Assembly (NCBI GenBank): GCA_021205755.1
Contig: JAJPWX010000099.1
Coordinates: forward strand, 24,320 to 88,319
Direction: 5' to 3'
From: Lachnospiraceae bacterium
Lineage (GTDB): Bacteria; Bacillota; Clostridia; Lachnospirales; Lachnospiraceae
DNA length: 64,000 nucleotides
Made by a program: the position numbers and the translations under genes. The notes under the pieces are model-generated. The model worked only from the letters and a program-made list of their open reading frames with translations, was not told the DNA's origin and did not search any database. Below are positions 9,601 to 15,553 of this stretch, piece after piece. Numbering within the stretch: position 1 is the first letter of the stretch; each line of letters begins with the position of its first letter.

Positions 9601-11663
9601 TCAGTCAGCAGATAACAGAAATTGCAGTAAAGCAGCAACAGGCGTGGAGCGACTATCAAACCGCTGTTGCTAATGGCAATTATTACGGCGGAAAGACGGC
9701 GAACGAATGGCTGACAATGTATTACGAGTTCACCGAAGAACTTACTGATTTAGAGGAACAAGTCGAAGAAATCAATAACGCCATTGCACAAATGCCATAT
9801 GACACAATTGAACAAACTCTTGAATTATTAGAGGCTGTGGCTGATTATAATGTGGCACTGGCTGACTTAAAAGAAACTATCGGCGAGAATCTTGATGCAA
9901 GTGATTATCTGAAACAAATCAGCGACCTGAACGATCAAATTGCGCAACTTAGCGCAGAACAGGTTCAAGCGCAGCTGGATTATGAGAAAGCACTAGCTAA
10001 TGGCGGTGTATATGGCGGCAAATCATCCGATGAATGGCTTACTGAGTATTATGAGTATAGTACATCTCTTACCGATCTCCAGCAGCAAGTCGAAGAACTG
10101 TATAACACGATTGCACAGTTACCGTATGACGAGATTGAGGCTATCATTGATCTTCTGGAAACCACGGCGGACTATCATGAGTCAGTATCAAATCTGAAAA
10201 CTACACTTGGCGAAGATCTATCGGTTGACGATTATATGACACAAATCGATGATATCAAAGACCAGATCGAGCAGTATGAAGCTGCATATTCACAGGCGAT
10301 TAGCGATGCTAACTTGGCGGATGCAAGTGGCGGTTACTATGGTGGATTATCTACTGACGAGTGGCTGCAAAAGGCCGAAGAATACCTTACCACTATTAAC
10401 GATCTTAATGTTGATATTGAGGATTTGAAAGATGCATTGCGCGACGATGTTTTCTGGCGCACCTTCGAGCGGGCGCACGAAGCCAGTGAGCGATTACTTT
10501 CTGTATTATCTGGTATCAGTGACCTTATTACGGATGATATGTATTTTGATTCCGACGGGAATATGACAAAATATGGTATTGCACAGCTTTCAAACCTATC
10601 TAAGCAATACGATGAAGCGCGGGTACAGGTACAGAATTACTCGGACGACATCGACAACCTGAATGATCTCTATGAAGAAGGCTGGTACACCGAAGAAGAG
10701 TATACCGAAAAGCTGAACGAGCTACAAACAGAAATGTTAGAAGCGGCTGGAGACGCCCAGTCGGCCATTAATAGCGTAATTGATATTTTTCAAGAGCAAT
10801 CTCAGGAAGAACTTGATGCATTAACAGATTTGATTGATAGCTACGAGGATGCGCTGAATGCCAAGGCGGATTACTATTCTTATGACAAGTCGATTAAGGA
10901 CAAAACGAAGTCTATACAAGCCCTCGAACAGGAAATTTCAGCTTTGACTGGCGTTGAGGACGCTGCCTCAAAAGCAAAGCTAGCCTCTCTTACTGCTGAA
11001 CTTCAGGAGCAACAGGAGGAACTTGACGAATTAGTTTTTGAGCATGAAATCGAGCTATCGACTGATGCTTTGGATGCATTGAAAGAAAGTCTCCAAGATT
11101 CTTTTGAGACGTATTGGTCGGATATAAGCAGTAACCTCACAGAGATTACAAGTCTTATGTCTGCCGCAAATTCGCTTACAGAATCCTCAACTGAGAGCAT
11201 CGTTAGCACGTTGAACGAGCTTTTGGCATTTTATGGGATTGATTCAGTCTCAACAGGCGTTCTTAATGCTACTCAGTATGCATCAGGAACAAAGAGCTTG
11301 CAAGGCGATCAATTGACGCTTACCCAGGAGGAAGGCTCCGAAGCAATTGTTCTTCCGGACGGTACAATTTTATCTGAATTGCCAAATGGTTCGACGATCT
11401 TTAATGCGGATCAAACCGGCAATCTGCAAGACTGGTCGAATTTTAATCCGGCAGATATGGTGAGTACAGTACCAATGATTGATTTATCACAGATAGATTT
11501 GAAACCCGCTCACAGCGAGGTTAATTTTTATTATGACAATCCTTTTACGGTACAAGGAAATGTTACAAAAGATGCATTGCCAGACTTACAAACAATTTTA
11601 AAAGAATCCTATACATATACATCGAAACAAATCCGGAACGATTTAAAGAAAGCTGGATATTAA
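639..11663 (+). CDS. Giant phage tail tape-measure protein (3674 aa)
   Basis: Family: TP901-type tail tape-measure protein, which in siphophages runs inside the tail tube and sets its length. Seen: an N-terminal coiled-coil region rich in charged and amide residues; a TP901 core at about residues 450-800 (VEIDTSMTQLEIVTGATSSEL, then the GYSLSVEQAEHVADSL region); a hydrophobic helix at about 931-957 (LANPLVLVAAGVTAVVTAYS); long coiled coil; a Gly-rich boundary motif near 2113-2217 (SGRTLVGELGREIVVNP); a Ser/Thr linker near 2222-2257; five copies of a ~109-aa repeat near 2760-3300; and a second Gly/Pro boundary motif near 3546-3600 (EEGSEAIVLPDGT). The start has AAAGGAAGTG upstream. It is several times longer than common tape measures. 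No distal tail, fibre, holin or lysin gene follows; excisionase and integrase come next. The role outside a normal tail operon is unknown. Confidence 0.9.
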   Translation: MAEDYTALIQAKLQTDELEAQLKEIQNRKIELDIEVKSSKNAAQQLNDSINKGLKSVKLESLDLSKQLASAFNITDKSVIKQIQSQLNSIMTNLANTWDGAKLDLSSADWLDSAFSQLADTITQNANVIQSKMGIYDEFFNYFKNKKIYISDELKNAFNVDEYKELLQNNIGSIVRDATKGISIDSIWGEMTDLFPEYFSKDVINEVDQITQAFALLKKAREDVTKSVSASDLSAEDLVGLSEDSYSKVYETIQNIGNLLQTSIQTASESAKTTFDLNVNIDTAKIISDIQNAFKTASSSLGDALDIQLNINEDEIVTAVRNAIDRVITGDDPVEITVQVNKQSLQDDLNAALTGMDLPISFNIDAAQLESEIRAALASITDISIDLHVDTGDLVDISNTVDNYLDDFELDFVNADALVQNIDNINVSGKRGKSIFQSFGDSLNSAFSTYTVANLLTDAIRELINVGKEAIETVVEIDTSMTQLEIVTGATSSELESFLDTSISLAKELGQSVTDVVDSITDFSRLGYELEDASNLASYASILSNTAAVTTDEATTGLTSIIAGYSLSVEQAEHVADSLISVGNGYAVSASELIEAYEKAGAALSASGTSFEQSAGLIAAANSATQNASRVGTALATVSARIRSATTEGQEELETLGEDVSDLSEGFSKYAEELQSLTGFSILEEGTTDTYKSIYDIFEGISKVWDDLSDTSQSRVAEILGGNRQYSVISSLLNNFSDAAGAYTDAMNSAGTATAANETYMQSLQARIDALSASLQSLANDTIPTELYGQLIDCATAVVDFANETQILKAALIGIGTSGTIALFQKIASGAGEAVTEFSNLSNAISLLKTGDVTNSFEALLQMTSGLSQSQTNLILSSTSLSDAQRVAILMNQGMSQAEAQATLSAMGLATAEGTATATTTSFSSALKGLWATLLANPLVLVAAGVTAVVTAYSAYSKSVKQAREDSQEAAEAWGESNDSLASYRERIEELRTSLDSDTLSEEDAYEAKSELLSIQQSLSESYGDQADGISLVNGALQEQLDLIDDLSVADAKTYLKDNADQIEKATKKIEGFEYSLGTYYSGTENGDAIEGIISQYSDYFDKRYTWDGGIELYFDANAEDAESVLSDFKLQILDLQESTGDDSFLNGFYSNANSAIESASNVLDKWQTIYDEAQEAQIIADTGKYEFGGTEQTAAKWMKDYAAAVEAYNEALATGDSEEIEAAKTAYESLDEAMDYLVENTGMSDYADDVSDISAELDTATIAANNFEDALQGIDIEDNSELAISQFAQVIKDQNLTDIDFKIKVAENEGDADSIFTKIVTYAEEAGLSVDELTTMLVDLGIVAGEVSTETAEATEAASITFASLFTDDEGEATEFSESIDDFQTDIESISETLDSLHSGEDIDFADLVQEFPELAGQADNLEEALTNLSAAKLEEFAETWKTATADLEGDELEAASQYFNELIKSLDFSDYDFSGVYDSLYTQLMSGHMDSGHAKALTDQLFEEFGGTSEGLEAILKLTLNPDSANWTYEEWVANIEDQEVSIQLSASTENVEKLSSALDALESEADLLESEQSLKQAMGESLTADDYKALIKNSEEQIANLEEQNAELGTQKKLLREAGEDYSDVESQIDENTIAINSAKESQIEWNKAALTLSYDNAIASIDAVTDALNAQTTGVSVDYDAFSSDELKDYQSALEYVNGSLQLNRAKVEEITEAKVAEAKATNEATKAQKQADYAANAKEIQDLTKSLSECDETSDEYADTLAQIQKLQSDNSAISSEITQLDLLNASLDESISKYQKWQDSLNASESGDMFDDMKDMLQAIKDVNDVESEDYGKVGTQKYQAAVDFVVPDTIDKADQDAVYNYLQEIEKYMTFDDSGDYEGLNLSQFITDAVDQGLMYLDETDNSYKIAGEQTMQAFADGMGLSLETVQAIFGELEEYLPEGSEFVWSDGTESLEDMAVSAGEAATALQQLEGYDDFSITMDVSDIEDTETKISTLEATIQQMEDLKAQPEIDASQIENANTIIEYCQAQIDALNSTDSNVDVTADTSDADSGMAEVNETEIEDKTTTITADDQASSVIQSIINLLSRVRSKSVTITTNHVTTTSGGAESVTGTAYASGTAKASGDWGTKKSGRTLVGELGREIVVNPYTGRWYTVGDNGAEFVDIPKGSIVFDHLQSESLLSDGYVASRGLALAGGTAFAGSSTVSGGGIKVTTVTNQSGSTSTTTTTATTTSSSGSSSSSKSSSSSSDEETALEKFQDWFSSLFDWIEIKLEYMTNKINKYVSKAENALEAGKYSASTRNYKKAIKSTSKQIDNESEAASKYSTEAEKVLEKAQSMGVVTASEISEIKSKVSQGTMVIDEYSEEIQDVISSYQEWNSKSEEAQEAIENITSDLLSYVDALKEVSDAQRDAKIDSIETTLEAVTASNAYTVSEKNDQLSYTNTSLKKEQKAYATATANQEKLTTERASTATDAVKSALKTDDAKNNEKYNTALKNAKKAINAEEQVSDSDLKTIKEYSASVYAELSAWNAQVKNLETARNEEAVFYATSTSEIYSNIAQKYENKDENSENKISQYESQSSLADSAEKANSYLDKALAQYQKIVSNDQAEIDTYKAKMTTAQNTITSGAAGANYSSASAEVRKKIKALLKEIRSAVKAEKEIDSDLLADVLKYQKEGYVVSGFWEACVDWNNALSYKESAEANKIVDEATLAEMEEAYALEKLQNIEDEYENDLSVAQSKTSVIKAEQSKKTASGASLDSSDYADLVNASQKEEAIMQQEYDAIISYMEGLDSSSDVYKTAAVKANELAASIAECQAEQIEYNNALLNLPIDTLNEVLDVLSSVSSYYKALLGYQESTGRLLTAGDYWESWNAATVQAGEALALAQTYNNYLQEAWAKDGTYAGQTAAYWQEAYYDAMADYESFLDEAQEATNSMVQVPYNTVDDILDAIEAYDGLVTAINSLKETKGYDLGLSDYSLELDSISQQITEIAVKQQQAWSDYQTAVANGNYYGGKTANEWLTMYYEFTEELTDLEEQVEEINNAIAQMPYDTIEQTLELLEAVADYNVALADLKETIGENLDASDYLKQISDLNDQIAQLSAEQVQAQLDYEKALANGGVYGGKSSDEWLTEYYEYSTSLTDLQQQVEELYNTIAQLPYDEIEAIIDLLETTADYHESVSNLKTTLGEDLSVDDYMTQIDDIKDQIEQYEAAYSQAISDANLADASGGYYGGLSTDEWLQKAEEYLTTINDLNVDIEDLKDALRDDVFWRTFERAHEASERLLSVLSGISDLITDDMYFDSDGNMTKYGIAQLSNLSKQYDEARVQVQNYSDDIDNLNDLYEEGWYTEEEYTEKLNELQTEMLEAAGDAQSAINSVIDIFQEQSQEELDALTDLIDSYEDALNAKADYYSYDKSIKDKTKSIQALEQEISALTGVEDAASKAKLASLTAELQEQQEELDELVFEHEIELSTDALDALKESLQDSFETYWSDISSNLTEITSLMSAANSLTESSTESIVSTLNELLAFYGIDSVSTGVLNATQYASGTKSLQGDQLTLTQEEGSEAIVLPDGTILSELPNGSTIFNADQTGNLQDWSNFNPADMVSTVPMIDLSQIDLKPAHSEVNFYYDNPFTVQGNVTKDALPDLQTILKESYTYTSKQIRNDLKKAGY
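8917..10540 (+). repeat. Tandem ~109-aa repeats inside the tape-measure protein
   Basis: Five consecutive units begin near 8935, 9238, 9565, 9892 and 10219, the last four about 327 bp apart. Each unit has a DY near its start, a QI...L coiled coil, a YGGK/GL-S-DEWL motif in the middle and PYDTIE...LLE..ADY at the end; unit 1 is divergent. A related stretch lies near nucleotide 5390 (LTADDYKALIKNSEEQI). The copies have diverged at DNA level, so this is an old expansion. Confidence 0.75.
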
Positions 11664-11671
11664 AAAAACGT

Positions 11672-11700
11672 AAGGCGGTGAGCGCATTGCTTGCCGTCTT
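11672..11700 (+). terminator. Stem-loop after the tape-measure gene, possible weak terminator
   Basis: AAGGCGG (11672-11678) pairs with CCGTCTT (11694-11700) with one G-T wobble, and an inner AGC/GCT pair adds to the stem. The following bases are AT-rich without a real T-run, so termination would be weak. Confidence 0.4.
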
Positions 11701-11727
11701 ATTTAAATATATAAGGAATGATCAAAA

Positions 11728-11916
11728 ATGAATGATATGAAAAACGAAAAGGCTTTGCTAAATGTGAATGAATTTTGTGAATATTTAGGCATTGGGAAAA
11801 CGAAAGCCAGAGAATTGTTGAGTGATACAAAGAATGGATTTACGGTACGAATTGGTTATAGATTGTATGCACATAAAGAAAGGTTAGACGAATGGCTGTT
11901 ATCACAAATTTTATGA
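11728..11916 (+). CDS. xis: Excisionase-like small HTH protein (62 aa)
   Basis: A 62-residue basic protein of the Tn916 Xis / MerR-like winged-helix type. It reads LLNVNEFCEYLGIGKTKARELL at the N-terminus, then a beta-wing region (FTVRIGYRLYAHKERLDEWL). Such proteins bend attachment-site DNA and steer the partner integrase toward excision. It has AAGGAATG upstream of the ATG and lies about 100 bp before the integrase gene, the standard xis-int arrangement of Tn916-family and related elements. The alternative is a generic helix-turn-helix regulator; the position makes excisionase more likely. Confidence 0.8.
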   Translation: MNDMKNEKALLNVNEFCEYLGIGKTKARELLSDTKNGFTVRIGYRLYAHKERLDEWLLSQIL

Positions 11917-11933
11917 GAAAAGAAAAGTTGTGT

Positions 11934-11962
11934 TTGAATATATGTTGTAACTGTGGTAAAAT
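11934..11962 (+). promoter_or_regulatory. Sigma-A type promoter for the integrase gene
   Basis: TTGAAT (11934-11939), a 17-bp spacer and TAAAAT (11957-11962) give a near-consensus promoter between xis and int. The integrase can therefore be transcribed independently of upstream genes. Confidence 0.7.
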
Positions 11963-11984
11963 CAAATGCGTATTTGATGGTTCT

Positions 11985-12005
11985 TTCCTGATTTTTACGC
12001 AGGAA
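11985..12005 (+). promoter_or_regulatory. Hairpin overlapping the integrase ribosome binding site
   Basis: TTCCTG (11985-11990) pairs with CAGGAA (12000-12005), which overlaps the Shine-Dalgarno AGGAAGGAG ahead of ATG 12016. The stem would partly hide the ribosome site. Weak attenuation of integrase translation is inferred. Confidence 0.4.
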
Positions 12006-12015
12006 GGAGACATAA

Positions 12016-13158
12016 ATGGGCAAATCGCTTAATGGTAAAGAACTAGGAAAAGGTCTATCACAACGAAAAGATGGATTATACCAGGCAAGATTTGTAAACC
12101 GCTTTGGAGTTAGGCAGACAATATATGCCCCAAAGCTGAATGAAGTTAGGAAGAAACTGCGCGAAGAACAATACAGGGATGAAAAAGAAATCAATGTAGT
12201 TGACACAAAAATCACATTGGATGAGTGGTATACTACATGGATGACAACTTGTAAATGCAATTGCCGGGATTCCACGAAGAGAACATACGAAACATATTAT
12301 AACCGTATAAAGGCAGACTTAGGATGGCGAAAATTATCTACGTTGAACCTAATTACCATTCAGAATGCATTTAATAAATTGTCTACTGATGCAGCAAGAA
12401 AAGACTCGAAAAGAGTACTGGTTGACATGCTTGACAAAGCTGTGGATTCAGACTTGCTAATAAAGAATGTTGCAAAGCAGGTGAATACAGTTGTCTCAAA
12501 AGAAGAACCAAAAGAGAGGCGGGTTTTGACAATTCCAGAAACGGAATTATTTCTGAAACAGGCCGATGGAACATTTTACTATAATATGTATGTGTTGGCT
12601 TTAGAGACAGGAATGAGAATCGGTGAATTGTGCGGTTTAATGTGGAGCGACATTGACTTTTCAAAGAATGTCTTGTATGTTAAACACAATCTGTGCTATT
12701 TTAGCAAGAACGGGAAATATGTGTTTGAAATGCATGATACAAAGACAAAGAGTGGGGTTCGCACAATTCCTTTGACACAGAAAGCAGTCAAAGTTTTGAA
12801 TTCTCAAAAATTACAGAAGCAGAAAATTGTTTCTAAGGGTAAAACCGCTGAATCTGAGTATTGTGACTTGGTATTTGTGACAAAGAACAATAAGCCGACT
12901 CAACAATTTATCGTACAGGAATGCATGGAATTGATTATTAAGAATATTCAGATCAACCATCCGGAATTTGAGAGATTTACGCCGCATACATTCAGACATA
13001 GTTTTGCCACCAGAGCGATTGAAAACGGGATGCAGCCGAAAACGTTGTCAAAGATTTTGGGTCATAAAACATTACAGATGACAATGGATCGGTATTGCCA
13101 TGTGACAGATGATACGCTGTTTTCCGAGATGAAAAAAATGGAATCATCCCTTCCTTGA
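12016..13158 (+). CDS. int: Tyrosine recombinase / integrase (380 aa)
   Basis: Tn916/phage-type site-specific recombinase that cuts and joins attachment sites through a tyrosine. Seen: a basic N-terminal arm-binding segment with RKDGLYQARFVNRFG; a core-binding helical domain about residues 70-160 (LDEWYTTWMTT); then the catalytic domain with Arg in ETGMRIGELCGL, the HTFRHSFATR box, GHKTLQMT and the catalytic Tyr in DRYCHV near the C-terminus. All key residues are present and length is normal, so it is probably active. It is the last gene of the element; pyrE starts 84 bases later, so the element's right attachment site should lie in 13159-13241. Confidence 0.93.
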   Translation: MGKSLNGKELGKGLSQRKDGLYQARFVNRFGVRQTIYAPKLNEVRKKLREEQYRDEKEINVVDTKITLDEWYTTWMTTCKCNCRDSTKRTYETYYNRIKADLGWRKLSTLNLITIQNAFNKLSTDAARKDSKRVLVDMLDKAVDSDLLIKNVAKQVNTVVSKEEPKERRVLTIPETELFLKQADGTFYYNMYVLALETGMRIGELCGLMWSDIDFSKNVLYVKHNLCYFSKNGKYVFEMHDTKTKSGVRTIPLTQKAVKVLNSQKLQKQKIVSKGKTAESEYCDLVFVTKNNKPTQQFIVQECMELIIKNIQINHPEFERFTPHTFRHSFATRAIENGMQPKTLSKILGHKTLQMTMDRYCHVTDDTLFSEMKKMESSLP

Positions 13159-13162
13159 ACAT

Positions 13163-13184
13163 AAAATGGTGTAAAAATGGTGTA
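13163..13184 (+). repeat. Perfect tandem 11-bp repeat at the element/pyrE junction
   Basis: AAAATGGTGTA occurs twice back to back (13163-13173, 13174-13184), directly after the integrase stop codon. Direct repeats here are typical of integrase arm sites or part of attR. The exact core cannot be set without the left end of the element. Confidence 0.55.
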
Positions 13185-13241
13185 GTAGGGTGATAATTAA
13201 GAAATCTGAATCTCGGAAAACCCAGTAAAATAAGGAGATTT

Positions 13242-13922
13242 ATGACTATGGAAGCCTATAAAAAGGACTTTATCGAGTTTATGGTAGACTGCGACGTACT
13301 TCGCTTCGGCGATTTTGTGACGAAGAGCGGGAGAAAGACGCCGTTTTTTATTAATACCGGGTTTTACCGGACAGGAGCGCAGCTTTGCAGGCTGGGTGAA
13401 TATTATGCGCAGGCGATCAAAGAAAAGTTTGGCCTGGATTTTGATGTGCTGTTTGGACCGGCCTATAAGGGGATTCCGCTTTCGGTTGCAACGACTATGG
13501 CGATCAGCGACAAATATAAGGCAGATATCCGTTATTGCTCGAACCGCAAGGAAGTTAAGGATCACGGGGACAAGGGGATTTTGCTCGGCAGCCCGATCTG
13601 TAATGGCGACCGCGTGGTGATTATCGAGGATGTGACGACGGCGGGGACTTCGATTCAGGAAACGCTTCCGATTATCCAGGCACAGGGAGAGGTAGAGGTG
13701 CTTGGCCTGGTTGTTTCCGTGGACCGTATGGAGCGCGGCACGGGAGAAAAGAGTGCGCTGCGGCAGATTGAAGAGACTTATGGAATACAGACCACCGCTA
13801 TTGTTACGATGGCTGAGGTTGTGGAACACCTGTATGGAAAGAAGTACAAGGGCAGGGTTGTCATCGATGATGAGATAAAGGCTGCGATTGACGCATATTA
13901 TGAAACATATGGCGCCCGGTAA
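13242..13922 (+). CDS. pyrE: Orotate phosphoribosyltransferase
   Basis: Converts orotate plus PRPP to orotidine 5'-phosphate in pyrimidine synthesis. The PRPP-binding loop reads VVIIEDVTTAGTS at about residues 125-137, and the N-terminal region has FGDFVTKSGRKTPFFINTG, typical of bacterial OPRTases. Length 226 aa is normal. AAGGAG lies just upstream; ATG 13242 or ATG 13248 could be used. In Clostridia pyrE usually ends a pyr operon; here the integrative element sits directly upstream, so its usual partners, if syntenic, are on the other side of the element. Confidence 0.95.
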   Translation: MTMEAYKKDFIEFMVDCDVLRFGDFVTKSGRKTPFFINTGFYRTGAQLCRLGEYYAQAIKEKFGLDFDVLFGPAYKGIPLSVATTMAISDKYKADIRYCSNRKEVKDHGDKGILLGSPICNGDRVVIIEDVTTAGTSIQETLPIIQAQGEVEVLGLVVSVDRMERGTGEKSALRQIEETYGIQTTAIVTMAEVVEHLYGKKYKGRVVIDDEIKAAIDAYYETYGAR

Positions 13923-13947
13923 GCGCAGCATATGTTATATCGATAAT

Positions 13948-14008
13948 GGTAACTATTCAGAACAGCAGGCCACAGGTCTACGCTTCGCTTCGGTTCTGAA
14001 CTGTTACC
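13948..14008. repeat. Palindromic repeat, family III (copy 1)
   Basis: GGTAACTATTCAGAAC (13948-13963) is complementary to GTTCTGAACTGTTACC (13993-14008) at 14 of 16 positions. The middle holds AGCAGGCCACAG. Related copies lie at 31810-31845 and 57950-57976. It is intergenic and could act as a transcript 3' end or REP-like element. Confidence 0.65.
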
Positions 14009-14082
14009 GAAAATGTATGAAAAGAGATGGATGGATGATGGGAACCGAATATGACGAATGGGATGACAAGGAGGATCTGGAC

Positions 14083-14235
14083 ATGAATGAACGGATAGTA
14101 CGAGCGACAGAGAAAGCAGGCGTATGGAATCTGGTGCTTGGCATCGTTGTACTGGTGACGGGCGTAGCGACCGGTGTACTGATGATTTTGAATGCGGTGA
14201 GACTGTGGAAGGCAGGAACCGGGCTGGGACTTTAA
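14083..14235 (+). CDS. Small single-span membrane protein (50 aa)
   Basis: I chose ATG 14083 because AAGGAGG sits eight bases upstream; a longer in-frame start at 13888 would overlap pyrE and run through a palindromic repeat. The protein is a short charged N-terminus plus one long hydrophobic segment of about 25 residues (VWNLVLGIVVLVTGVATGVL). It ends directly against the VanZ-like gene, so the two are probably co-transcribed and translationally coupled. Function unknown. Confidence 0.65.
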   Translation: MNERIVRATEKAGVWNLVLGIVVLVTGVATGVLMILNAVRLWKAGTGLGL

Positions 14236-14763
14236 ATGAAAGGAAATGCTTTGCCAAGAAAAGTGATTAAAGCGTTGGGGGCGTGCCTGTTTCTGCTGTA
14301 TATGGCCGGGCTGATTTATTTTCTGTTTCTGTCTGAAGATTACGGACATGGCGGTGTGGGAGAATATGATTACAATATTTATCCATTTCGTGAGATTATC
14401 CGCTACATTCGTTATCGGGAGCTGCTCGGAACGCGGGCGGTGCTGATCAATCTGTTAGGAAATGTGATTGGCTTTATGCCGTTTGGAGCCCTGGTTCCGC
14501 TGATGGCTCGGGGAGCCAGGCGCGCCTGGCGTATCACTCTTCTGAGTCTGGAGGTCAGCGCGCTTGTGGAGGTGTCACAGCTGATTTTTCATGTGGGCTG
14601 TTTTGACGTGGATGATATGATCCTGAATACGCTTGGCGGCCTGCTTGGATATCTGGCGTTTCGGGTGATGAGCCGCTGGTATCTGTCGTTTGAGACGCGC
14701 AAATCCGGCGCGGCGCTTCCGGTTGGGAGCCAAAGGGCTAAAAAATGTCGGGACAAGGGCTGA
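14236..14763 (+). CDS. VanZ-like membrane protein (175 aa)
   Basis: An integral membrane protein with about four or five hydrophobic segments. It has the VanZ-family features N-I-YPFREI, NLLGNVIGFMPFGALVP and, toward the C-terminus, EVSQLIFHVGCFDVDDMILNT. VanZ itself gives low-level teicoplanin resistance, but most Firmicute homologues have no known role, so resistance should not be assumed. It starts directly at the stop of the upstream small membrane gene. Confidence 0.85.
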   Translation: MKGNALPRKVIKALGACLFLLYMAGLIYFLFLSEDYGHGGVGEYDYNIYPFREIIRYIRYRELLGTRAVLINLLGNVIGFMPFGALVPLMARGARRAWRITLLSLEVSALVEVSQLIFHVGCFDVDDMILNTLGGLLGYLAFRVMSRWYLSFETRKSGAALPVGSQRAKKCRDKG

Positions 14764-14824
14764 CGAGGAGCGATAATAAGAGGATACTCTGTCAGTATGG
14801 AACAGTTACAATAAGAGGACAAAG

Positions 14825-15151
14825 ATGGCGGATAAAAGAGTTTATTCCTTTGTAGAAAAAAAGTATTCTTCGAATGGCATTGCGTCGCTGGTATTGAGTG
14901 CGATCAGCATTGTTTTATTTCTGATGTTATTGCTGATTTCTTATTGGCTGAAAGGCAGTGCCGGCACATGGATTGGTGCCTGTGGTGTGACAGGGATTGT
15001 GATGGCATTGCTGGGACTGCGCTACGGATTTGTCAGCTTTCGTGATGACTGTAAATCGAATCTGCCAGGTAAAGCCGGTATGATTTTGAGCACGGTGGCT
15101 ATCGTGGGATGGTTTTTCATTGTGTGTGTCGGGATAGTAAGCATGATGTGA
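14825..15151 (+). CDS. Small membrane protein with three hydrophobic segments (108 aa)
   Basis: After a short polar N-terminus (KKYSSNGIASLVLS) there are three membrane-length hydrophobic segments, near residues 18-40, 48-67 and 85-106. It resembles small DUF6142-type proteins common in Lachnospiraceae, a tentative match from memory of the pattern. AGAGGACAAAG precedes the start. It is probably in one transcription unit with the VanZ-like gene. Function unknown. Confidence 0.7.
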   Translation: MADKRVYSFVEKKYSSNGIASLVLSAISIVLFLMLLLISYWLKGSAGTWIGACGVTGIVMALLGLRYGFVSFRDDCKSNLPGKAGMILSTVAIVGWFFIVCVGIVSMM

Positions 15152-15209
15152 AGTCATCGTTCAAACTAGCGAATATGAGACTTACACAGAAAGAGGAGTG
15201 ACAGAAAAA

Positions 15210-15440
15210 ATGAAAATGAACCCAATGAAGCTTATGCAGCTAAAGGGTATGGAGGATCAGCTCGTAAACAGCCACCCGAAGCTTTTTCCATTTTTAGAGG
15301 CAGCGGCTGCTGCAGTAGATGAGGGCTCGGTCATTGCGGTTGAGATGACGACTTCCGAAGGAAAGGTTCTTCGCAGCAATATCCGTGTGAGCGCGGAAGA
15401 CATGGAAATGATTCGGAAACTGAAAGAGACCAGGGAGTAG
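15210..15440 (+). CDS. Small cytosolic hypothetical protein (76 aa)
   Basis: Start taken as ATG 15210 with AAGAGGAG at the right distance; a GTG at 15198 is less well placed. The sequence begins MKMNPMKLMQLKGMEDQL and has a compact alpha/beta look with no signal peptide or membrane span. The small size, clean ribosome site and position just before dgt support a real gene. I do not recognise a characterised family. Confidence 0.65.
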   Translation: MKMNPMKLMQLKGMEDQLVNSHPKLFPFLEAAAAAVDEGSVIAVEMTTSEGKVLRSNIRVSAEDMEMIRKLKETRE

Positions 15441-15493
15441 AAGAGCAGACGGTGCAGACTGCCACAGTGTGGTATTTTGCGCCGATTTTTGCA

Positions 15494-15499
15494 TATAAT
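15494..15499 (+). promoter_or_regulatory. Candidate -10 box for the dgt-dnaG-rpoD unit
   Basis: A perfect TATAAT lies 55 bases before the dgt start, with no clear -35. The following ATGATACAAGGGACA (15498-15512) is identical to the -10/start region at 37398-37412. Confidence 0.4.
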
Positions 15500-15553
15500 G
15501 ATACAAGGGACATATTGCGAATAATCACTGCATAAGAGAAAGAAGGTGTGCGC

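Noticed and set aside
13197..13931. 244-residue open frame antisense to pyrE
   Set aside because: Its composition follows the complement of a clear orotate phosphoribosyltransferase and it has no ribosome site.
13888..14082. Longer start for the small membrane protein before the VanZ-like gene
   Set aside because: It would overlap pyrE and translate a palindromic repeat; ATG 14083 has a far better ribosome site.
14236..14763. Reading the VanZ-like gene as a glycopeptide resistance determinant
   Set aside because: No vanH, vanA-type ligase, vanX or vanRS genes are near; VanZ-like proteins are widespread without resistance.
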